From positions 496,001 through 560,000 of the forward strand of contig JAIXMP010000025.1 in assembly GCA_025677815.1 (NCBI GenBank): DNA of 64,000 nucleotides. The letters run 5' to 3'. Origin of the DNA: Phascolomyces articulosus (Eukaryota > Mucoromycota > Mucoromycetes > Mucorales > Lichtheimiaceae). Positions 56,031-64,000 of the stretch are shown here, in pieces (positions within the stretch are counted from its first letter, which is position 1; each line of letters opens with the position of its first letter). The notes below the pieces were generated by a model that searched no databases, was not told the origin of the DNA, and worked only from the letters and a program-made list of their open reading frames with translations. A program made the position numbers and the translations under genes.

Positions 56031-58238
56031 TTTTTCTTTTGGAGTGGAAGAAAAGTACACGAGATTTAAAAAACAAAGCAGGTAACAACAAGGTATAAAA
56101 AGAGGAAATGGTGATACAATGAAGTTTGTTGTTGTTATTGTTGGATGGTGAAGAAGATGTTGTAATATGTTACGTTTTTAACGGGGTGACACAATGGATT
56201 TTCTCGTGATTTGAGGAGGAACATTCTGTGTAAACAAGCTTTTTATTTACGAACTAAAAAAACTGATCTACAAAGCACATCTACCGATGAAAAGAGACTG
56301 TTATATATTCAGCATCCTTTGATGATGTGGTTTTATCAATTAACTTCTTTAATAATGTTTATCACTATAGACAAAACTGGTTCTTAAGAAGCTACGATCC
56401 TCTTAATAATATTCATCGTCGTCAAGGCATCTAAAGAAAAGGTTGTATCCCAAGAATATACAAGTGATATATTGTTACCAAAATGAGGCTGAAATGCACA
56501 GCCGCTCAGCAGGTCCAAGGTATGACAACGAATCTAGGTTTTTTCTTTTTTTTCCAAATGTTTCTTTTGCGTTTTGTTGTTCTTGTTATTTATGTATTTT
56601 AATAGCAATTCAATTATACACTAGTTTGGATTAAAGTATATCAGCTACTTATCATTTTTCTTGACTGTATTTCCTATTTGTCAGTGTTACTAATATATTC
56701 GACACAGTTATATACAAACCGTTCCTTTTTCTATAGAATTTTATGTCAATTTTTTTCTGTACAATTACTGGTTACACCAATTTATTTAAAGTGTGGCGGT
56801 ACTGTAACCAGAATCACTTTCTGGGTTATTGTATCAAAACGTTCAAAAGGAATGAGACTCACTTTATCATTTAATTTTGTCAACAAGCAGGTAAAGTATA
56901 GTTGATATCTTTTTAATTAATTATAATTAATTAATAATTTAATCTTTTATTACATAATCGTTGAGGAAAAATCATAACCAACCATGCTTCCATTGGTAAT
57001 GGTACCTTTTATAAATCAAAATGAATTACAGTGCTTTCTTTTTTTATATAATATACATAGGCATTTAGCAGCAGAATCGCGTTTGTCATGGTAATTCATG
57101 TAATAAATTCCTGCATAAATTAGCTTCTCTCTATTGTAATTAAAAACCATCTGCTATCATTATATATGATTTTTTAAATAGCATACAAACGAACAATAAA
57201 GGAAAATCATATTCAAAGGAGAAGTGAATCGAAAATGACACCTGTACATACAATTATGACAAACTTCTTTAATGTGCCAACTTTTTTTTATGATTTCTCT
57301 TGAGTCGATGCCGTACTCTATATAAAAAACATCCTCTATTAACCAACCACAAGTTACATGATGTACCATGTAGCAATGGAATAATATAAAGCACAAAAGT
57401 GGGCAAAGAAAGATAGAAAAACAAATACTTTCGTTTATTAACGAAAATACAGTAACGTACTTTTATTATATTGGCTTGTCCTATATAATACACTGAATAT
57501 TAATAAATCCATACATGTACGTTTAACATCACAAAATAAAAGTTCATATAGTAAGCAACTATTTAATGTGAGATAGATTGTCCTCGTATACAACAATTAC
57601 AATAATTTGTTAGTATATTGCTACTACATTCAGATAATGATGGATTGTGGCGATTCACTTAGTACAAATACATTTATTGTTAAATGATTGCCTTTTTAAT
57701 AGACTAATAATTTTTTCTTTTGCTGCATCAAGTAAATAGTACCTAATATGGATATATGTTCATACATTTTTTATATTCTGGGATTATATATATCAAACTT
57801 ATTTTTATAAAAAAAAATGTTTATAAAAGTTAATATGACATAATCCGTTTTACCGCTATTTTGATTTTCTATTTAAAAAATGGATCGTCGGTTACAACAA
57901 AGGGTATCACAATAAATAGGTATCTGTCAAATAATGATAACAAATAACTGAAGCGAATTTAAAAGAAAAAGTGTTATAGAAGCGTTGAGTGGATTGCACT
58001 GCATATGCATTAAATCTCAATATTTTTTTTTCTTTCTATACGAGCAACTAAAGGAACTTAGCCAAATCAAAAATTTCAAAGAATGTATATTTATACAATT
58101 ATTATATCTACTATACTCACAATAAACAAGAATACATCTATTATATTTTTTTTATTTTTTTCGTACTTCCACTTCTTTTCTGTTCCTGTTACTTTTTTTT
58201 TCCTACTATAATTTGAATATAGACAGAAAATAATTATC
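56031..58238. other. 2.2-kb divergent intergenic region
   Basis: Upstream of both the four-TM protein (-) and the RhoGAP (+). AT-rich, with a TTAATTAATTATAATTAATTAA-like palindromic patch near 56910-56935. Short frames only; no RNA gene or repeat recognised. Confidence 0.4.
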
Positions 58239-61108
58239 ATGTTAAACCGTCGTTCTTCAGATGGAAGAAACACCATTGGTTCTCCATATTTGAATTCTAG
58301 TGAAAATGATACTGCTGCGGCTACTAGTACTACCTCTCATAATACTGCTACTTCAGCAACGCCTTCAAGATCACCATTAATACCACCTCCAAAACTAGCA
58401 TCCGGATCATCCACATCACCATCATCCTGTTATCCAGCTATACAACAAGCTACATCTTATTCAACATATGCCCAAATACGTTACAACAACGATCATGTTG
58501 CTACAACGGATGGTGTTCTTGACTGCCCAGCACCCATGCCTTCATCATCGACAACAGCATTAGATGAAAAAAATAGAAATGATAAAGGTGGCAATAGTCA
58601 TAATACTACAATAGACGACAATAATTGTATTGATGATGATGTTTATATTGCTGATACATTGGAATCCCCATTGAGTCCACCGATACTTAGCTCTACAACA
58701 ACAGGCATTATAACAGACCGACGAAAAAGTAGTATCGTCAGCAGTAGTATGAATACTAGCAGCAACAACAGGAACGGAGTGAAGGTATAAAATGTACGAC
58801 CCAATAACCCTCCGCTCCTACCTCGTTCATATTTCTTGAACCCCTTGCAAAAAAAAAAAAAAAAGATATCAACGTATAACGAATAATAGTCAAATTGAAA
58901 TTTTGCCCGGATGTATTTTTATTTTGTATTTCGATAGGCCATGGACCCTAGTGCATCTGTTTATGAGAGTTTGGGAAGACCTATGAATACACTTTGTGTT
59001 GATGTGGGAGAAGGCTTTGTCAAACGAAAAGATTATACTAAAAAGGAACAAAAAGAAGAACAAGGACATCAAGAATTATACCTATCCAAAGAACGACTTG
59101 AAAAGACATGTGACTCACTTCGACGACAGAGGGACAGTTTGATTTCTGAAATTAATGACTACATCACTCAGTCAGTACCTTCTTCAAAGCAAGTTTTATT
59201 TTGGTTAAATACGTATTGTATAGTCGTTATTGGTAGTTATTATTGATTTCTCTATTTGACTATTTACAAAAGCAGGCACAATAGTAAGGATGATAACGCT
59301 AATGGCAGCGACGAACAGCAATTATTGGAACAGCTCCGACGACCATTTGACCAACAGCTAAAATCAATCCAAGAAGATATCCAAACTGCCAAAACTGAAT
59401 ATGCCAAATTGTTGACCGAGCGCGACGAAATAATGAATGAAATGATTCTATTAAACACGAAAAATGCTGAACTCAACGCAATTAACAATGATTTATCACG
59501 ACGTGTTAGTGAACGTGAACGAGAGGCTGTAGCATTTATGGCAGGAACAAATTTCTTAGATAATCAAGATAAAAAACCAAGTTCTAGGAGTACAAACAGT
59601 TACGATGCATTTTCTCCTACTATTATGAAAACATCACCAACTATCACTACAAAGAAAAGTAGTAACGGTGATGAAGGAGGAGGAGGTAGCAGTGGTATCA
59701 GCAAGATCAAAAAGCTGAAAAATTCACGGTTCAAGTTTGGAAAATTCAGTAATAATAGTGGCAGTAGCAGTAGTAGTAAGAATAGCCCTAGCAATAAAGG
59801 CACAACTACTAAGCTCCACCAATTGAGTGAATCTGGATCAACTGGTATAATTTTAGATGATGTGGCATCTATTATTTCTACAGCAACTACAGATAGCAGT
59901 TATTTCCCAGTCGATGTATTCGAGGGACAGCATAACTTGTATCAAACAAAGTTTATACGCCCTGTTCGCTGCGAAGTATGTGGTGACAAAATATTGGGAT
60001 CATCTGAGCTCAAATGTCAAGGTAAGACAGATTTTTATATTCAAGAACTAAAGGAAATATTGTTGTTGACCTACTTTCCGTAATTTTTTTTATTGCTAGG
60101 ATGTGGATTAGTGTGTCATCTTAGATGTATGAAAAGTTTTCCTCAAGAATGCCTGAACAATAAAAAAGACAGTAGCAGCAACGATAATCGTCACCGCTCA
60201 ATGTCTATCCATTCCACGAGGAGTTCAGTTGTCTTTGGAAATGATCTTTGCAAGCAGGTCCAAATGGAAAACAGCACAATACCACTTATAGTTCGACGTT
60301 GTGTTGAAGCTGTTGAAGTCCGAGGTATATAAAAATATATATTATTATATCTAAAGTGCCCCATCATGATGTCTTTTTTTTTTTTTTTTTACAATTTTAC
60401 TATAATAATAACAATGTTATTATTAATATTATCCCGTTTTTTGGTTTGTAGGTATGGAAGTTGAAGGAATTTATCGTAAATCAGGCGGTGCAAAACAAAT
60501 GCGAGAAATCCAGGAACTCTTTGATATAGGACAACCACCGGATTTAACAGATGATAATCACTGGAATGATATTAATGCAGTTACAAGTGTATTGAAGCAA
60601 TACTTTCGAAAATTGCCAGATCCACTTTTTACATATCAACTCCATCATGAATTTATCAAAAATACATGTAGGTGTAGCAATATATTTCAGAGTAGTGTGA
60701 ATTATTTTTATTATCTTGCACCTAATTACTTTTATATTTATACAAAGATATTAAAAACCCATCTACACGATTCGATGAAATACAATTGCTTATCCATAAA
60801 TTACTTCCAACGGAAAATCGAGACACAATCCAATATATAATGTGTCACCTTTTTCGGTAATATTGACATATAGTATAGTATACAGACAGAAGATATAATG
60901 GCGGTATATTATTAATGGAAATCTTTTTTCATGTAGAGTACAAGAAAGAAGTAATGTCAATTATATGAATGCCCGCAATTTGGCAGTGATCTTTGGACCG
61001 ACACTATTACGAAATACTGACGAAGCAAGTGATTTACTTGAAATGAGTTGTAAAATCGAAACAATTAGTTATATTTTGCACCATTGTGAAGCACTTTTTG
61101 GTTGTTGA
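58239..61108 (+). CDS. Rho GTPase-activating protein with C1 zinc finger, 7 exons
   Basis: RhoGAP that switches off Rho-family GTPases in polarity and actin control. Exons about 58239-58784, 58938-59170, 59276-60021, 60100-60324, 60452-60667, 60748-60856 and 60937-61108 join in phase to about 748 residues. A Ser/Thr/Asn-rich disordered N-tail (1-180) is followed by a coiled coil (KERLEKTCDSLRRQRDSLISEIND and the EQLRRPFDQQLKSIQEDIQTAKTEYAKLL segment), then low-complexity Gly/Ser. A C1 domain follows: HNLYQTKFIRPVRCEVCGDKILGSSELKCQGCGLVCHLRCMKSFPQEC, with all expected Cys/His pairs. The GAP domain has the arginine finger in GIYRKSGGAKQMREI, LKQYFRKLPDPLFTY and NARNLAVIFGPTLLR. Donor of exon 2 is GTCAGT, less typical. 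A C1-RhoGAP pairing recalls chimaerins and several fungal Rgas. Confidence 0.92.
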
Positions 61109-61480
61109 ATAGGATAGTTTTTATACATATTGTTGCACAAGGAGATTGTGAAAAAGGAGAAAATTACGTAAATTTCAAAAAACATTAGCTATAGTTTCGT
61201 AAATATGTAAAATCAAAGAGTATGAATACAAAATATAGCTGGTACAGAAAAAACGTATGTATTGTTTAATATAATAGAAACATTTTAAACAATATTATAT
61301 ATATATATATATATATATAGTAACCATGAATGTCACTATAAACGGTAACAATCTTCGTCGTCAGCACTTCGTTTTGCATAATAGCCTTACATAAACATAA
61401 ATTCTATCCCCGTTTTGCTCACAGTCAAAGTTTCAAAGATAAAATGTTTCTTTCTTTTGTTTCAATTAACGTCTATTGCC
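61109..61480. other. Short tandem intergenic with (AT)n
   Basis: Spacer between two plus-strand genes, with an (AT)n run at 61296-61319. Otherwise nothing. Confidence 0.5.
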
Positions 61481-63686
61481 ATGAGTCAAGATTCAGTTAA
61501 TGCATTGACTGATTCAATCAGCAATATTAACAAGGCTTTAAAAGAACATGATTTTGACACTATAATCAACGAAACAGTTTTGGGTATTGATGAATTACTA
61601 CCCAAGATTCACATGTCATTTTTAGAACAACGTGTCATGGCTTTTAAGCGAAAAGGTGACGTTCATCAAGCTTATGTTACTTCATTGATAATGACCAGGG
61701 AATTTCCAACCTTTATTTCTGGCTTTCTCCATGCAGCTCGTATTTTGATTCAGCAAAGGAGATTTGAACATGCGATTGTCATGTGCAAGGATGGACTTGA
61801 AAAAAACGCGCAGTTGTCAACCAAGGATCCAAAATATCAGGAACTACTCCAAGTCCAAAAATTAGCCCAAAAAGGACAGAATAGCAAGGTTGACTTTATG
61901 AAATTACTCCCGTATGATGTGATTACACTTGTCTTGAAACGGTTGTCAATGGACGATATTATCAACTGTATGAAGGTGTCAAAAGGCTGGGAGCAATCGA
62001 TTCTCAGCTGTCCAAGTAGTTTCCGTGAATGGAGAATCGTTCCTCCAGCGGATCAAAGAGAGTATGATGCAACGGAATACGATATTATACAGCAATTGAG
62101 TGAACATATCTGGAGTTTATATGTGATTCTACAATGGGAGGAGCTTGCTGAACAACAGATCAAGAATCTGTTCTCAAATGTTACATTTCCTCATTTACGG
62201 TCATTTACGGTCTATTGTACGTGCAAAACAAGGGTATAATTTAATTTATTATTTATATATGGAATTATGCGATTAATTTTGAAGAGCATAAAGATATTAG
62301 ACGAGGTGATGATGACTCACTTTTATCAACTATATATATATATATATATATATAAACACATATATTAAATTAGTGAGCAAGATTAGTCGGGAAGCTCTAC
62401 TAGGTATATTAGAAGTTGCTGCTGATTCTCTAGAAGAAGTTTTCATTTCGTTTGGAAACTCGTTTGCACTGATTCCTGATGTTGGTGATCGAAAAATACG
62501 TGCTTGCGAAATATTCGACCTTTGTCCAAACCTCAAGAAACTAACTTATGACACATCGGGGATTTTGGAATATTATGGTGCGGCATTACAACTTCAATTA
62601 TCAGAACTTCATATCTACAGTGGGGAAGTTTTGGCAGAGGAAGTGGAGTATATTCTTATGAATACTCCCAATATACAAGAGTTTTCCGTTGGTTATTGTA
62701 ACCAGAAGGTGCTGAAGGTGTTTAATGAATGTAATAATAATAGCCTGCGTAGCATTAGTGTTAATCCAGACCGTTTTCAGCCCGATATTATTCAAGGTCA
62801 TTCAACACAACAAACAATAAAATGCAACCGTATGATCGACGTATACTACTGTACAGGTGTCACTGCATCATTACTCTTACCATTGCTTGAAAAGCATAAA
62901 GAAACGGAGGCACTCACACTTAATGTTACTCCATCAGAACCAAACATTGTCCAGAAATGGAAAGCTTTTGCGGATTTTAGATCATTCTATCTACACTATC
63001 TAATGATCGGATTCACGGATGACGTCGAGCATCTATTTGCTTCAGCAATCAAGAACTGTTTTAACTTGGAAGTTATCAAAATAAAAGCTTCAAATCCAAC
63101 AAGAATCACCTATACTGCCCTAGAATCATTGGATAATTTACGAAAATTCGAACTCACAAACAATACAGAGGCTACAAGTTTATTACATGATGATAATGCT
63201 TTACGTGCTTTCCTTGAATATCACTCGGTTCTTAGTGATAGATCCACATTGGAAGAGGTCTGCTTACGTTATAACGAAGGCATCCAAGCATCTACAGTTG
63301 GGATTCTGTCCAAGATTAAGAATCTAAAGACGATAGATTTAGCAGGACCATTCCTTGAGGAAGAAATTAGTATCAATACATCAATTCAAAATATAACCCT
63401 GACATCACTTCCTCTGCTAGACACCGTTTTTCTTGAAGGTATATCAGTTATTGATGAGGGACTTAAGAAACTCGATTGCCGTCACATACGACTTGCATGT
63501 TTAGATGGCATTACAACACCCGAACTTCAAGATATTGTTACTCGATCAAGATGCTTGGAGGTTTTAGATGTGCTAGATTGTGAAAACATTGACCTTGGTG
63601 CATTACAGCATGTAGTAAAACATAACAATATCCTTTTTAATAGTAAAAAACAACCTGCAATTATTAATATGAATATATTATTCTAA
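61481..63686 (+). CDS. TPR / F-box / leucine-rich-repeat protein (Pof3/Dia2-like), 2 exons
   Basis: Likely substrate receptor of an SCF ubiquitin ligase. Exons about 61481-62216 and 62374-63686 give 682 residues. The N-terminal 150 residues are TPR-like helices (QDSVNALTDSISNINKALKEHDFDTIINE; LEQRVMAFKRKGDVHQAYVTSLIM; AARILIQQRRFEHAIVMCKDGL). An F-box follows: DFMKLLPYDVITLVLKRLSMDDIINCMKVSKGWEQSI. The rest (about 240-682) is a run of degenerate leucine-rich repeats (LEVIKIKASN, LRKFELTNN, LKTIDLAG, LEVLDVLDCENIDLGAL). This order is that of yeast Dia2 and fission-yeast Pof3, which act in replication and genome stability; Mucoromycota also carry many related F-box genes, so orthology is not certain. 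The first ATG after a TTG-rich leader is used. The intron contains an (AT)n run at 62330-62353. Confidence 0.85.
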
Positions 63687-63919
63687 TAAAGAAGCAGCAG
63701 TAGAAATAAATAACTGCATTTTCTGTTGGAGAGTATTCATTAATAATGGTTTAATGAGTGATAATACTCATTTAAACAATTGTAGTGTACCCAGAAAAAA
63801 GAACGGTGAAGCCAATTTATCACCGTCAGTTTTTACATTGACTTTTGTCTCTTATAACTCATCCCCATTCCTAAAAGAAAGTATAACCTGTATTGAAAAA
63901 GTATACCACTATGATGATC
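63687..63919. other. Convergent spacer
   Basis: Between the F-box gene stop and the possible minus-strand tail at the window edge. A short plus-strand frame here has no recognisable content. Confidence 0.3.
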
Positions 63920-64000
63920 TCAAAGTTGATTGGGTTTACCAGATTTAGCAAGATATTCAGAATCTTGAAACATTTCAAAGCTTAGGTCATTAAACTTCTG
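63920..64000 (-). CDS. Possible C-terminus of a gene running off the right edge
   Basis: On the minus strand a frame enters from the edge and reads QKFNDLSFEMFQDSEYLAKSG then KPNQL before TGA. Composition is protein-like, and a gene convergent with the F-box gene would fit, but 26 codons are too few to be sure. Confidence 0.3.
   Translation of the reverse strand, partial: QKFNDLSFEMFQDSEYLAKSGKPNQL

Noticed and set aside
61296..61319. (AT)n run as a possible CRISPR or satellite array
   Set aside because: Simple dinucleotide repeat only; no spacers or longer unit. No CRISPR-like array is present anywhere in the window.

Overview
This is eukaryotic nuclear DNA from a filamentous fungus. It is AT-rich and most genes are split by many short GT-AG introns, typically 50 to 200 bases. 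Protein content (a uL16 gene, COG7, Tim8, an MKK1/2-type MAPKK, RagC/Gtr2, eIF2 alpha, and a Pof3/Dia2-type F-box protein) and overall style fit an early-diverging fungus, most likely Mucoromycota (Mucorales-like). That placement is inference from protein flavour and intron density; no rRNA or mitochondrial marker is present. Exon borders below were read by eye from splice consensus plus reading-frame continuity and may be off by a base or two. Layout, left to right: a NIPA-type Mg2+ transporter (+, 0.6-2.8 kb) converges on ribosomal protein uL16/Rpl10 (-, 3.2-4.0 kb). A decayed stretch follows, with a weak RNase H-like fragment (4.8 kb) and a clear but broken MFS drug-antiporter pseudogene (5.9-8.1 kb). 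Next come an aldo/keto reductase (+), a PTAR1-like prenyltransferase-alpha-repeat protein (-), a BAP31/Yet3-like ER protein (+), a secreted subtilisin-like protease (-), a monocarboxylate-type MFS transporter (+), and an SH3 + TBC Rab-GAP (-). A minus-strand housekeeping block follows: COG7, the MAPKK, eIF2 alpha, an MDP-1-type HAD phosphatase, and the RagC/Gtr2 GTPase. From about 35.2 to 41.1 kb no convincing gene is seen. From 41.1 to 44.8 kb a minus-strand cluster holds three overlapping unknown reading frames followed by frameshifted coding debris. After it come a CH-like-domain protein (-), Tim8 (-), a short inverted-repeat element that looks like a MITE (49.3-49.7 kb), a sigma-like GST (-), 3.5 kb with only fragmentary exons, a four-TM unknown membrane protein (-), a C1-RhoGAP (+), and a TPR/F-box/LRR protein (+). 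Functionally this is an ordinary fungal gene neighbourhood. The genes are not co-operonic; shared themes are vesicle and GTPase signalling (TBC Rab-GAP, COG7, PTAR1-like, RagC, RhoGAP) and stress or growth control (MAPKK, eIF2 alpha, RagC). I found no convincing new defence or gene-cluster system. The most unusual items are the overlapping unknown frames at 42.7-44.7 kb, a possible 2-nt microexon with a stop-free 99-nt intron in the MFS transporter, an internal exon duplication in the protease, the SH3-TBC fusion, and the candidate MITE.
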